Shown here: piece after piece, positions 42,731-55,478 of the stretch
How the letters are laid out: each line of letters opens with the position of its first letter
Numbering within the stretch: the stretch's first letter is position 1
Assembly (NCBI GenBank): GCA_900491605.1
Contig: UESW01004360.1
Location: 521,751-585,750, forward strand
Length of the DNA stretch: 64,000 nucleotides
From: Calamus simplicifolius
Lineage: Eukaryota; Streptophyta; Magnoliopsida; Arecales; Arecaceae
Direction of reading: 5' to 3'
Program-made: the position numbers and the translations under genes
The notes under the pieces: model-generated
Database searches by the model: none
Seen by the model: the letters and a program-made list of their open reading frames with translations, nothing else
Told to the model about the DNA's origin: nothing

Positions 42731-44571
42731 TGTTGCTGCGAAATCACTTGTGATGAGCGTTGGGTGAACTGAGGTCTCCATGGGCCTTCAGAAACACGAA
42801 TAGGTCGCATTCTTCCTCTGAAAGCCTACAAAAAAGTCCCGGACCGATGGTTCCGGCGGGGACCCTCCGACGCTTAAGTTAGTGACGTGTAGCACAGGAG
42901 TTTCGTCTTAAAAGAGTGCTTGAGAGAGTTTAGATTCGTCCCCGCTCTCATTGGGGGTCGGGTCCTTATATACCTGATTGAGGGTCCCTCTTATCCTTCG
43001 ATAATTATCGAATCTCTGTTGTTAGACCGAGGGGAAAAGCCAAGGCCGAGCGGAAGCTCACGCATCTGCAGGAGACGGGAATGGATCTGAGGCCGAGGGG
43101 AGAGGCTGCCGTGGAGGGCACGAGTGCCGAGGGGGACGTCGGCCTCTCGAGGCCGACGGGAGCCTGGGAGGAGACGGATGTTCTGATGCTAGTCTCCCCT
43201 GCATGGGCACATTGAGGCCATGCAATGTAACGTGGGGGTGGTGTTGGAGTTTGGGAAGCGGCAACTAAAGCTCCACCCGGAATCATGGGAGAAGCTGGGC
43301 CCAGCGACATGGGGCTAGGAAGCGGTAGCCTGACGCCGGCCTGGGACACCAACGGAGGAGAAGATGGGGAACCTTTGGGCGCCGAGAGCCCAGGAGCAGG
43401 GAACCAGTGCCGTTGGGAGCTCGGGAGCAGCCGAGACCTCACGGAGCTCCCTCCTCCATTCGGGCTCTGGTTCATTGTTCCCACCTCCCACGGCTATGGA
43501 TGATGGCTACAAGGCCGTGGAGTCGGGAGTTACCTCGTATTCCTTCGAAAGCCGCCGCAGCCAGCTAACCTCCAACGGGACACACCCGAAGAACTAACTC
43601 TGGCTGAAAGATCTCCTGGACGCCTGAGAAGTGGTCTTTGGACCGAGTCTCCTGGGAGGAGACGAAGTGGAGAAGTTGGAGTGCTCCGGACTAAACATCA
43701 GCCACATGGCTTGCGTTTAGGACTTGAATGCTCCTTCGTGAGCTTGCCACTAGCTGTGAGCTTCTTGAGCTGGAGGAGAAGAAGTTTGTGGAAGTTGGGA
43801 GGAAGGTAAGCTTGGCGCTCCCTTCTCTTGGACGGACTAGAGTGTAGGAGGAAGAGAAGGTGGTGAGAGGGCGAGAGGGAGATGAGACCGGTGATGATCT
43901 TGGGCGCTCGCTGGGTTCGGCGGAGAGAGAGATAGGCTGGGAACCGCTGTGGCTGTTAGGGGACGTGGCTGCCGTGAGGAGCCGCCATGGAAGATCTGGG
44001 GCTGCTATGGAGTCTCAGGCCACCGTGAATGTGGGAGCCGCCGAGGATGAGCAGCCTCTGCGGGAGAGTCCGCCGTGGTGGGCTCGTCCGTTGAGGACGA
44101 GAGAGGATGAGTGGAGTTGCTGCAAAGGGGCCAGGGGCCGCTCTGGATTTGGGAGTCGCCGAGGAGGACTTGGAGATCGTTGTGAGTGGCCGTCCAGAAT
44201 GAGCAGCCGCTGTGGAAGAGGCCGCCGTGGAGGGCTGTTGAAGATGACTCGGTCGTTGAGGCCATTGAAGAATGTTGTTGGGCTCTGGATGCGGCCGAGA
44301 TAAAGTTGGAGTCGAAGCGGAGAGCCTGGGACAGATGACCCTTTTCCTTCTTCTCTCTCACGCTTCTCTCGTCCTCTCTTATCAGAGCTATCCGGAATCC
44401 TCCCCTTCCTCCGGCTACCCAGGGCTGTTGAGCATAACTAGGAAAAGCCATTTGAGAATATAACGTCACGTTCAACAGAACCATGAACAGAATATCGTGT
44501 TTGATTCTCTGATTTGAGAAGGCGTTTCAAGAACAAACTGTCAGTTATAGGCTTGTTAACTGGCCCCATCA
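42731..44571 (-). repeat. Element 2 LTR (right copy)
   Basis: LTR of 1841 bp, TGTTGCTG...CCCCATCA, matching the left copy closely outside the 411-bp duplication. This high similarity implies a recent insertion, with dating requiring a measured divergence. Confidence 0.9.
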
Positions 44572-44576
44572 TATAG

Positions 44577-44796
44577 CATGATCATCAAATTTATGTAAAT
44601 ATTTTGCATACCCTAGATCGATCATCTTGGCTTCATGCAATCAAATATTAGATCAGCCATGTGCTCTCACATGGTACAAATATACCGACTTAGCAATCCC
44701 AGCCAAGTGCCTTATCTCATGTAGTTCGTGCATTCTGGCCATGCATCTATCGCCATCTGGAGGCGTGTCACCTTAGAATTTTACCAAATAAAATCC

Positions 44797-44844
<48 letters not shown>

Positions 44845-45426
44845 ACTTCCAGTTGCTCAAGTCTATTATATTAATTGTATGGTTTTAAAATTCACGTGAT
44901 AATCTTTTTCTATGTTAATATAACTGATTGGATTGTTTATGGCTGAACTTCAAAAGGACTAGAACCATTCCCTTAAACTTTGCAAATTATGAGTGATGTA
45001 AAGCTAATGATAGCAGTTCTTAATTCATGATAGGCAAGGCTTTTTAATAAGTTCAATCAGTCAATGTTATTGCCAAAAATTTCTTTAGATCTTATTGGCA
45101 TGGCTGTCTGATCACATTCTAAATAATTCTTTCTCTTGGTGAACCGGAGAATATTCCATACGTTCGCATTGTATTTTTTAAGTCTTTTTTATTCTAGTCA
45201 TTGTTTTAATGTAGGGGGGCAATCCTGAGCTTTTAGAAGCGAGAAGAGTTAATGCAGCGTTTGCCCATGGTGGAGACTCACAAAACAAAAGCGAATCTCC
45301 ATGCTATTGCTCTGCTGATCTTCCCGTAGACAAGAGCATGTGCTTCAACAACCCTTCAAATTATGGAATTCTCCGTATGGCAGTGGCAGATGTCCGCCAC
45401 CTTTCTCATCCCTCATAAAATATCAT

Positions 45427-45469
<43 letters not shown>

Positions 45470-46164
45470 CCGGTTTAAAGAAGAGAGAAAAGGCCAAGCT
45501 ATGAATCAAGTTGTTTTGGATCCATTGCTGGATGAGTGCAGCATTTCAAAAATAAGCATCCCTGCGAACACTGTTACCTTTCCTGTCTGAAAGAGAGGGT
45601 GTGAGGAACCCATTGGCACGAACTTCAATAACTAGTTCTCTTTTGGTGGATGTTCATCATCACCAGGTAAGGAGCGGGGAATCCAATCTTTACAGCATAA
45701 ATCTTACCTTTGTGGATTTCATTTAGTGCTGTCGGTTGGTTTCTTTTTCTTTTATTATTATTATTATTATCTTTCAGATCTGTAAGTTTAGCTTGAGTAC
45801 TTACAGAAAGAGTAGTTGTTTAGACTTTGCAGATTCGCCCTCATGGATTTTATGTTCTATCGATGGTTGTCTTTCTGGTTGATTTTTTTTTTTTTTTCCT
45901 TTCTTTCTACACCAAGAGGTCTGTTTAGTTTTCGAGTGTTGCAATTTGATCTATTTTCATTTTTGGAAGCAAGGCAACTGATAATCTCCCTTTTGAAATC
46001 CTGATGACAGTGAGATTTGGAGTGAAGAGTTGGAGAATTCTAAATTCTAGCTTTTGAAGAGATGAACTATGTGACATTGATGATCTTAGCTTCTTTCCTG
46101 TAGTGGATCTCTCTGGTTCGCAAGAGAAGAAAAGAAGTTCTTTTGAATTGAGTTGATCTGAAGA
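44577..46164 (+). promoter_or_regulatory. Upstream region and leader of the receptor kinase gene
   Basis: AT-rich DNA with a CT microsatellite (44799-44841) and a GA microsatellite (45428-45468). A 5'-UTR intron is plausible at 45666-46103: donor CACCAGGTAAGG and acceptor CTTTCCTGTAG, about 60 nt before the start codon. No decisive TATA box or transcription start was identified. Confidence 0.5.
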
Positions 46165-48678
46165 ATGAAGCTCTTTGCGCTGCTTTTAGTGCTGTTTTTT
46201 CTGGGATTTGGACAGGCTGAAGAGAAACCTGTTCTGATTAATTGTGGATCTAATTCCAGCATCAATGTTGATGGTAGAAAATGGGTTGGAGATTCTGTTC
46301 CTGGTGATAATTTCACCCTGAGCTCTCCTGGAGTCATTGCAAGGACTGCCATGATCAGTGCTGAACAACCATATGGAAATTTGTATAGAACCGCCCAGAT
46401 CTTTAACACCTCTTCGAGCTACAACTTCAGCTTGGTGTCTGGGATTTATTGCATCAGGCTTCACTTCTGCCCTTTCTCCTTCGGAAACTTAAATGTCAAT
46501 GATTCCACCTTCGATGTCGTGGCAAACAATCTAACGTTGGTCTCCAAATTCAATGTTCCAGGGGAGATCTACTGCAAGAACTCAAGGAGCAACTCCACTG
46601 ATACTTCTATGGTGAAAGAGTACTTCCTTGATGTCAGTTTGAACAAGCTTCAGATTGAGTTTATTCCTGAGCCAGGGTCATGCCTTTGTGAATGCCATTG
46701 AAGTGATTCCAGTCCTTGATGAGCTGTTCACTGATTCTGTGAACAAAGTGGGTGGTTCAAAGACTTCTCTGGCTTTGATGGACCATGGGATCGAGATGAT
46801 GTATAGGTTGAATGTGGGAGGACCTACCATAAAATCTAGCGAAGATCAAAGTCTTTCGAGGAGATGGGAATCAGATGAGAGATTCATGTTCACAGTGAAT
46901 GTTGCCAAAACTATTTCTAATACTTCAAACATAAGCTATGCCTCAAATAACGATTCTTCCATCGCACCTCTCCTAGTATATGAAACCGCAAGGATAATGA
47001 CCGACAATGATGTTCTTGAGAAGAGATTCAACATGTCATGGAAGTTTGATGTGGATCCAAACTTCGACTACTTAGTCCGGCTGCACTTTTGCGAGCTGTT
47101 TTATGATGAGCCAAACATGAGAGTTTTCAGAATTTATGTAAATAATAAGACAGCAGCTGAGAACTATGATGTGTTTGTGAAGGCAGGTGGGAAGAACAAA
47201 GCTGATCATGAGGACTATGTTGATGCTGTTTCACAGCAGGTTGACACACTTTGGCTTCAGCTGGGCCCAGGCTCATCTACCAGTGCTTCAGGTACTGATG
47301 CACTTCTGAATGGTCTGGAGATCTTCAAGCTCAGCCGCAATGGGAATCTTGCTCATGCTCCAGAGAGAATTGACACTGGTAGGGGAGATTTGCATGCTAG
47401 AAGGACAAGGAGCAAGGCTATATGGGCAGCAGTTGGTGCAGGTGTTGGTTCAGTGATTACTATCTCAATATTGTCTGCTATTTTTATCTGCCACTGCATT
47501 CATAAGAAGAGAGCTGCACCTCCAGTGAAGAACAGCAATCCTCCAGGTTGGCGCCCATTCCTAGTTACTGCAAATGCCCGGGGATCGAAATCACCTCTAA
47601 ATTCTAATGGTTTAGTGGCTGCTAGTAGGATGGGCAGGACTTTCACCATCGCAGAAATTAGAGCAGCAACCAGAAATTTTGATGAGTCCTTGGTTATTGG
47701 CAATGGAGGTTTTGGTAAGGTCTACAAGGGTGAGCTCGAAGAGGGGAACCTGGTGGCTATCAAACGGGCTAACCCACAATCCGAGCAGGGCCTGAAGGAA
47801 TTTGAAACTGAAATAGAAATTCTGTCGAAGCTCCGGCACCGGCACCTTGTCTCTATGATTGGGTATTGTGATGAACAAAATGAGATGATCTTGGTCTATG
47901 AGTACATGGCTAATGGGACTCTGAGAAGCCATCTCTTTGGGAGTGATCTCCCACCTCTCACATGGAAGCAGCGGCTCGATGTATGCATTGGAGCTGCGCG
48001 CGGGCTTCACTACCTTCACACAGGAGCAGATAGGGGTATAATCCACAGAGATGTTAAGACTACAAATATATTGTTAGATGAGAACTTTGTTGCAAAGATG
48101 GCAGATTTTGGGCTGTCAAAGGATGGTCCAGCATTGGACCACACTCATGTCAGTACTGCTGTGAAGGGAAGTTTTGGTTACCTTGATCCTGAGTACTTCC
48201 GACTACAACAACTAACTCAGAAATCAGATGTGTATTCTTTTGGTGTGGTCCTGTTTGAAGTTTTATGTGCGAGGCCAGTTATAAATCCAAGCTTGCCAAG
48301 GGATCAGATTAACCTCGCTGAATGGGCGGTCCGTTCGCAACGACAGCAGTCGATCGAGACCATCGTAGACCCCCATCTGGAAGGAAATTATTCACCAGAG
48401 TCCTTGAAAAAGTTTGGGGATATTGCAGAGAAATGCCTTGCTGATGAGGGAAGAACCGCCCTACAATGGGTGAAGTCCTGTGGCACTTGGAGTATGTCTT
48501 GCAGCTGCATGAAGCTTATTTGCGAAGTAGAGATGCCAATTCCTTTTCAGGGAGTCAGGTGAGGTTTGCTGATATGTCTCTTAGTCTTCCAGGCATCACA
48601 GAGGGAGAAGAGGAAGCCTATCAAGAAGCAGACAGCATTGATGAAAGTTCTGCAGAGCCAAGAAGTGATGGATGCTGA
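46165..48678 (+). CDS. CrRLK1L-type malectin-like receptor kinase, two frame breaks
   Basis: A single-exon plasma-membrane receptor kinase of the FERONIA/THESEUS (CrRLK1L) family, whose members sense RALF peptides and the cell wall. The signal peptide MKLFALLLVLFFLGFGQA starts at 46165. The malectin-like ectodomain runs to about 47340 (VLINCGSNSS, FVNAIEVIPV, YLVRLHFCELFY). A transmembrane helix lies near 47416-47500. The kinase has GNGGFGKVYKG, VAIKR, HRDVKTTNILLD (RD type) and DFGLS, then KSDVYSFGVVLFEVL. The acidic tail ends at 48678, giving about 838 aa, normal for the family. Frame breaks: a net +1 shift at about 46680 (just before AFVNAIEV), and loss of one A at about 48451-48456, after which MGEVLWHLEYVLQLHEA is in the other frame. 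I cannot assign the orthologue. Confidence 0.92.
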
Positions 48679-49765
48679 TCTTCTGGCATTGGAGATCAGG
48701 TGAGTGCTATAACTTTCAAATTTCTTGATATGTTTTAAGCCTGCTTTCTTATCATTTTGGTTCTTTACAACAAAGTTCTCAGATGTTCGGAGTGTCCGAG
48801 TAGCCACAAATTTTTATAGCTCTTATTGCAGCATAGGATTGTTGCACTGTTGCTGCAGTTTGAAACTGCAGTGCTCTTAAGGTGGTTCTGTCACTCTACC
48901 AGATCTAGTAATTCTATTCATTTGTTTAATTATTTGTAAGCGAATATATGTTTGACAAAGGTCTTGTATAAAGACTACTTATTGTACTCATCTATGGATT
49001 AAAGATTTGGATGCACATACACTGCATGTGTAACCATCATCCCACTCTAGCTTGCAATAGTTTTTCAGTTCATTATTATTCTCTCGTCAATTTTGTATTA
49101 GTTTAGAACCACTGGTGTTAATTATGCATAAACTTTTCTGCTTAATTTTCATGATAAAGTCTAATTTAAATAAAGGTTGAGCTTACTCAAAGTTAAATCT
49201 TTAATTGCTGAGTTAGATGTTTGGCTGTATTTTGAATCTTTCCATGGCTCTTATCATGTGGTAGGACAAACTTCTTCTGGAGTTTAAGCAAGAATGAGAG
49301 AACAATATATGAGATTGGAGCAATGCTGACAATATTCCAGACCTCATGCTTGCTGCCTGAGGCATAAGTTTGAAAAATTGACTGAACTGTGGTACATACC
49401 ACCCCATACCACAGAGTATGTACTGCTTGCTGTACCACTTCATATTGGCAAAATATAAGTGGATATGGGGGTGTACCACATTAAATATTGGCCCATGCTT
49501 GACTGGTATGCTTTTTTTTCTGCAATACTTCAAAACTTCTGCATTCAGATTGACTGGACTTGTACATCATATTCTACAAAATGTCATTTTATTTCATCTA
49601 TCTACCAATCAAGTCTGTATATGAACATTTAGGCATGGCATTTATTGTGCCAGCTTCAACAGTGAAATCCAAGGGCTTCTCTTTGTTTTACCCAAGACAA
49701 GCAGCTCTAGTCTCTTTCCCACTGAAGTTGTAGCTTATAGATTTAAACTAAGAGGTGAAGCTTAA
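48679..49765. other. 3' flank of the receptor kinase gene, nothing else recognised
   Basis: Contains the probable 3' UTR and AT-rich intergenic DNA. A palindrome-like GTACATACCACCCCATACCAC stretch near 49392 may be a repeat remnant but I could not classify it. Confidence 0.5.
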
Positions 49766-49770
49766 CCCCA

Positions 49771-52062
49771 TGTCACGCACCAGACCCAAAGTGGGATCCA
49801 GGGGTGGCAACCCGATGCATGCCTGTCATGCAAGGCATCCTGCAACAGTCCAATTTATTCAAGAAGGATAATACCACTATGTCATTCAGAGTCAAATATT
49901 TTAGTACAAGCCATAATTATGAGTTTTTGGCTATATGCCCATCATACATAAATCAATGGGGTTACAACAAAATGTTGGATCTTAGTTTCCTCTGAATGAA
50001 GCTCCAACTACCCCAGATCCCATTCTTCAGTCCTGTGGCTCTGAAAAACATTGTAAGATTTATATGAGCTTACACTCAATAAGTAAGCCTACTATTAATA
50101 TAATCATTTCGTCAAAATATTATCAAACCACATTTTCATGTATAAAACTTCCAATTTCAAATACATTCATCATGTTATCAAAACATATCATCAGCTCAAA
50201 TAATTTTGGAAGCTTAATTATACAATAAATGCTGAAATATGCAATGTAAACAAACCCACTGTATTCATATATTATTTTCTTATGTGTCCCACGGCCCTAC
50301 AACACCCATCTGGTGTATCACTCTTTAATGTCCCCTAAGAGGAAGGGTCCTGGTACCAGCGTTATGCCATATATCATAATCAATCACAACACATCCTCTA
50401 GATGTGTGTGCGTTATGCAATATATCAATCACATCACATCCTCTAGATGTGTGTCCTCCACATATCTCCCCCTGTGAGGTGGGTCCCGTATCTCTCATTT
50501 CACATTTCACATCATATGAGAACCGCGGCGACACATATCATCATCATATTTGCATGTAGCACATCATGCATCATCATGAGCATAAGCTCCTCATATCACA
50601 TATACAGTGGTTTGTACATTCATAGCATAAAATACATCAATAATACCAGTATATTTTGCAAAGCCAAATAATCACATCATTCAATTTTTGCACATTTATA
50701 ATCCATTACTTTGCAAAATATTAGTAATCACATATAATTATAACAGATACCCAATTGTATAACAAAATTCATTTTGTCTTTTCCAAATAATGAGTATATT
50801 CTAATAAATTATGAAAATTATAATAAATGCTTACTTACCTCAGTACGCTAATCCAAACTGTAAATCAGCTATGTGACATCTGGTTACCTACAGCCAGCAT
50901 CCCCTAAGGTCTATCAGTCTAACAACTTTGGGCTCGATAAGCCCCCTAGAATCAATAATCGGTTATTAAAATTAAGTTCCAAAGATTTTTGCACATTTAT
51001 AATCCATTACTTTGCAAAATATTAGTAATCACCCCAATTGTATAACAAAATTCATTTTGTCTTATTTTTTCCAAATAATGGCTAATAAATTATAAAAATT
51101 ATAATAAATGGCTTACTTACCTCAGTACGCTAATTCCAAACTGTAAATCAGCTATGTGGACATCTGGTTACCTACAGCATTAATTTCCATAATTAAATCT
51201 CAAAAATTGGAACAATGCAGCATCCCTAAGGTCTACCCAGTCTAATCCTGGGCCCAACTTTGGGCTCGAATATCTCTCAATATATAAGCCCGAATGGGAA
51301 ATAAAAATATCCCGAGAAACTAGAATCAACGGAATCGGGCCATATTTTTATTTCTCCATTTCCGGCCCAATACGGGGCCCAAAATGCAGCCCCAAAATAG
51401 CTCCGGCCCAATAGGGCCCAACGTGGGACGGCCCAAGCCGGCCCACGTCCCCCGCGCCTCCCCTGTTTCCCGAAACAGGGGGAGGCCGTGCCGGCGGCCA
51501 GGGCCGCCGCCGGCCAATTCCCGGGGCCGGCCGCCGGCGACCGGCCAGAGCCGGCCGCCGCCGCGGCTCCTCCCTCTCCCTCAATTTCTCTCTTTTTCTC
51601 TCTCGTTCGTCCGGCTTGGCATCGTGCCGGTGGCACGGCCGGCCACCACGGCCGGCCGGATCCTCACCGGACGGTCGCCCGCCGCCGGTGAGGGCCCTGG
51701 CCGACGCCCAGGCCCGGCGAGGCATCGGGCACTCCGCCGGGCCCGAACCAAGCCGTGAACCGGCTTGGTTCCCTCCCTTTCTCTCTCTGATCTCTCTCTC
51801 TCTCTCTCCCTCTTACCTGTGGCCGGCCGGGGGGAAGGCTGTGGAGAAGGAGGGTGCTCCCCCCCTCCTTATATAGTGGCAAGGGGAGGGTTATCCCCTC
51901 CCCTGTACCCATGTGAAGGGGGCGCGTCGGCGCCCCCTTCCTTGACTGGCTGCGGGCCCCTGCCGCAGCCGTCAACAATGGCGGAGGAAGGGGGCGGCGC
52001 CCCCTTCCTCCGTCAACAATGGCGGATCCTCACCATGTGAGGATCCGGGAACAGGGCTCACA
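49771..52062 (-). repeat. Ty3/gypsy element 3' LTR
   Basis: On the minus strand this LTR would begin TGTGAGCCCTGTTCCCGG at 52062, right after a purine tract AAGGAGGGAAGAA, and end GGTGCGTGACA at 49771, giving TG...CA ends and about 2.3 kb. It follows the end of the gypsy polyprotein. It contains an internal duplication (TGCACATTTATAATCCATTA at about 50689 and 50989) and a very GC-rich, GGCCGGCC-like stretch at about 51370-51830 whose open frames are artefacts. The other LTR is not in the window. Confidence 0.75.
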
Positions 52063-52160
52063 TTCTTCCCTCCTTATAAAAATTTCGGCCTCGAAATTGG
52101 TGTACTTCATATAACATTTAGAATCCAAAGCTTTGATCATATGATTAATCTTCTTTCCAT

Positions 52161-52868
52161 TTACATATGCAATGTTACAAACAATTGAGGATATTTTTCT
52201 TTAATTTCCTCCTCAAGCTCCCAAGTAGCTTCCCTCTCAGAATGGTTACTCCACTGAACCTTGACATAAGGAATGCTACGCCGTCTTAAAACTTGATCCT
52301 TGCGGTCCACAATACGCACAGGATGCTCCTCATATGTTAGATCCTTCCTTAACTGCATGGGCTCAAACTGTATCACATGGCTGGGGTCAGAATGTACTTT
52401 CTCAACATAGATACATGAAATACATTGTGTACCCCAGAGAGTGCCGGAGGTAATGCCAGGCTATAAGCCACCTCCCCTACTTTGCTCAGAATCTCAAATG
52501 GTCCAATGTATCGTGGACTCAGTTTACCTCTAATCCCAAATCTCATCACATTTTTGGTTGGTGATATCTTCAAGAAGACATGATCTCCAATTTGAAATTC
52601 TAGCTCCCTTCTTCTCACATCAGCATAGCTCTTCTGTCGGCTCTGAGCTGTGCGGAGTCGTCCCTTGATCAGTTGCACCTTCTCTACTGTCTGTCGAATC
52701 AGCTCAGGGCCCAACAATTTTCTCTCCCCACATCATCCCAACATAAGGGAGATCTGCATTTTCTACCATACAAGGCCTCAAATGGAGCCATCTGGATACT
52801 GGCCTTGATAGCTGTTATTGTAAGCAAATTCCACTAAAGATAAGTGGTTGTCCCAAGTACCATCCAAG
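52161..52868 (-). pseudogene. Ty3/gypsy (chromovirus-like) polyprotein C terminus, truncated
   Basis: Read from right to left it shows DGTWDNHLSLVEFAYNNSY (integrase end, about 52865, then frameshifted), PELIRQTVEKVQLIKGRLR, then FGIRGKLSPRYIGPFEIL and ALPPALSGVHNVFHVSML. After another frameshift near 52375 come FEPMQLRKDLTYEEHPVRIV and VQWSNHSEREATWELEEEI, a chromodomain-like tail. A stop lies at 52161-52163. In the family the chromodomain steers integration into heterochromatin. The 5' part is separated by the copia insertion at 52869. Confidence 0.85.
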
Positions 52869-54123
52869 TGTTAGTAATAGTGCCCTAGGCCTATTACTAT
52901 TATCATAATTTGCATGTTTATTATATAATAATGTCCTTGAATAATATTATTTATTCTAAATATCCCTAATCGGTTATTATTGTGGGAATAACAATAAATT
53001 AAGATTAGTATGAAATTTGATTGATATTCATGTGATGAATATGTGTATGAGATACAAATCAAATTTATATGTATTTGTTGAGAACAAATATTGGACAAGA
53101 CCCGCCTTGAGATTAATACATGGATCAAAGTCATAAGTTAATCTCTAGTAGTTATGTCATTAAATCTTTAGACCTGAGATTGCTATAGTTCTCAACATGA
53201 GGAATATTATGTTTTGACATAATCAAACATTGTCTTTAATCGGATGATTATAAAGATTATGTTTGAACATAATAAGAATCATGTAGTGAGATATGAGTGA
53301 TTAAGATGGAATTTATCCCTCTTATTATAAGAGAGATATCTCTGGGCCCCTCGATGATTGAGACTGAGAAATGCATGGCCGTGCTCAAATGAATTGATGG
53401 AGATTAATATCATTTGTTTAGTCAGTCTAATTGGGTTTCGATAAATTAAAGATAGAGCGATATAAGGTTGACATTTTCCATGCCTTATATTCTATCAAGA
53501 TATCATGTGACAAAAGGATTATGTTATTAGCTACTTTAAGGTTATCTCGGAACATGAGCTTTTCATTTAACTTGAGTAGTCATAATGTCTTACTAGAGGC
53601 CGCTTATGACTTGTAGGATCAAAATATGATTTAGGCCTACTGCCAACGTTAATTGAACCTATAGGGTCGCACACTAAGAACGGACAATAATGGTTACGGT
53701 TTGTTACTCTCATAGTAATTTAAAATGATGAGATTATTTTAAATATAAATAATAATTAATTGTTATTTAGATTCGAGTTTAATTTTAAGAAAAATAGAGA
53801 GTTGAAAACCAAAGTTTATTTTTTTTGTGAAAAATGAACTTTGAACTAGCATTCAAAAAAAACTGTTTTGGTGTCTGTTCGTGTGTGGATACTTGTAGAG
53901 GGTAGTCGTCTTTCTGATGGCAGCACCTTTGAAGATCCGAGCAAACCCAATACAAGAACAGACGGATTACATACTGATCAACAAAAGATAATATTTTTTG
54001 TTTATCCTTCTTTCATTTTTATGAAATGCATGTGATCCTTGGTGGGTTATGGAATAAATTTATTTTGTTTCTGCTGCCAATTTATTCCAATTAGATTGGG
54101 ATTTTTCATTCCGTAATCCAACA
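52869..54123 (+). repeat. Ty1/copia 5' LTR
   Basis: It starts TGTTAGTAATAGTGCC at 52869, exactly where the gypsy coding sequence is interrupted, and ends TAATCCAACA at 54123, immediately before a primer-binding site. Length is about 1255 bp with TG...CA ends. The matching 3' LTR is not in the window. Confidence 0.85.
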
Positions 54124-54124
54124 G

Positions 54125-54136
54125 TGGTATCAGAGC
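54125..54136 (+). promoter_or_regulatory. Copia primer-binding site
   Basis: TGGTATCAGAGC, one base after the LTR end, is the classic plant site complementary to the 3' end of initiator methionine tRNA, used to prime minus-strand cDNA synthesis. Confidence 0.95.
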
Positions 54137-55478
54137 CACTTGCATTTTTATAAAAATCGATTATGTCATGTTTGATTGTATGTATGAGATGTATATGATC
54201 TTGGAATGATTTGCGTTCTTGTATATATGAGATATTAGGGTTTGCGCGAACGACATAGATGATAGGTTTTCTAAGGGGTTAATTGATGAATCTATTTCCT
54301 GTAAGGATTCGTTAATATGATTAAGAATCCGAATGGAATATTGCAATTAAAGTGTTTAATAGCATGATATATGATTTCGGTGTTGTCTTAATTAGATTAA
54401 TACATGAACTGAATTCACATATCAATAAGGATTTATCAATTGTTGTTTATGGTGATGCAGAACCGCCGTACTACCTAATCGGAGCGCCTCATAAATTTAA
54501 TTGGTTTTAAACAACACGCCTATTATAACATATTTTCTTTAATGCAATATGTATATGCTATATGATAACATGATATGTTTTGCATGGTGTGTTGCTTTGT
54601 ATGGTGCATAGTATGGCCTTGTGACCAATGTGATTGGCAGGTTTTTATTATTCTTTTACAAGGGTTGTAATTATTAAATATGGCATGCGTGCCATTTTGT
54701 TTCATTGTAATTTTTCTTTTACTTTTAGTAGTATTTGTTTATTTATTGTAATAAATAAGAAGACAAAGCAAGCCATTTGATGTCCTGCAATCCAACCATG
54801 GTGATGGAGGAGCTAGGTGTCTATGCACAAGATGATGGTCAAGTAGACATTATGGTGTTGCTCATTATTACCTAGGATTGACCATTGATCTTCATATTGG
54901 CTTATGAAGATCAATCTAGATAAGGCCATACTATGACATGTTTATTATATACATGTATGAGATGCTATGTATGATGATATCAATGAGTATGTGATACTAA
55001 ATGCATGATGAAATCTTCTAGATCCCTCACATAAAATTTTAAGTTGACATGCCATCCATATTTAAATACTTGTCAAGGCTTTTATCACCTTAATGTAGGT
55101 TCTACCAAAGTAGAAGTACATTAGGTTACATTAGTGAGACAAGATGAGTAATGGTGCTACCCATATGTTAAAAAATGGTTTAACTTAATTAGGTTATCAA
55201 AACGGTTTTGGGCCTAATGGCATGAGATCGGATTTAAACATGCCGAGACATATGATGTCAAAATCCCATAAATTTCTAAGAGTTGCATGAGTTGCAATTG
55301 GTAAGAGTTACCTACCTAAATAACTTAATTTTAAGTGTCATGCCAAAGTTGACTTAAAATTGAGTATAAATATGGATCTTAGCTCACTAAATTAATATGA
55401 TTATTATTATTGAGGGTTGTTAATTTAGTGGGAGTTTTTCATAATCAAAATACTTAACGAACTTTGCATTTATTGTAG
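54137..55478 (+). other. Copia untranslated leader
   Basis: AT-rich leader between the primer-binding site and gag. No coding sequence or host gene was recognised. Confidence 0.6.

Larger units (their letters stand above)
35833..44571 (-). mobile_element. Large non-autonomous LTR retrotransposon (element 2)
   Basis: Direct LTRs at 35833-38056 and 42731-44571 start TGTTGCTG and end CCCCATCA. The flanking 5-mers are TATAG on both sides (35828-35832 and 44572-44576), so the element is complete with a 5-bp target duplication. As in element 1, the reverse strand beside the right LTR reads TTGGCGCGCCAGGTAGGGGG (primer-binding-like) and beside the left LTR GTGTGGGGGGCATC (polypurine-like). The inferred orientation is therefore minus. 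The 4.7-kb interior is almost entirely tandem repeats, with no gag or pol domain on either strand. This fits the LARD-like class that depends on a helper element. Confidence 0.9.
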
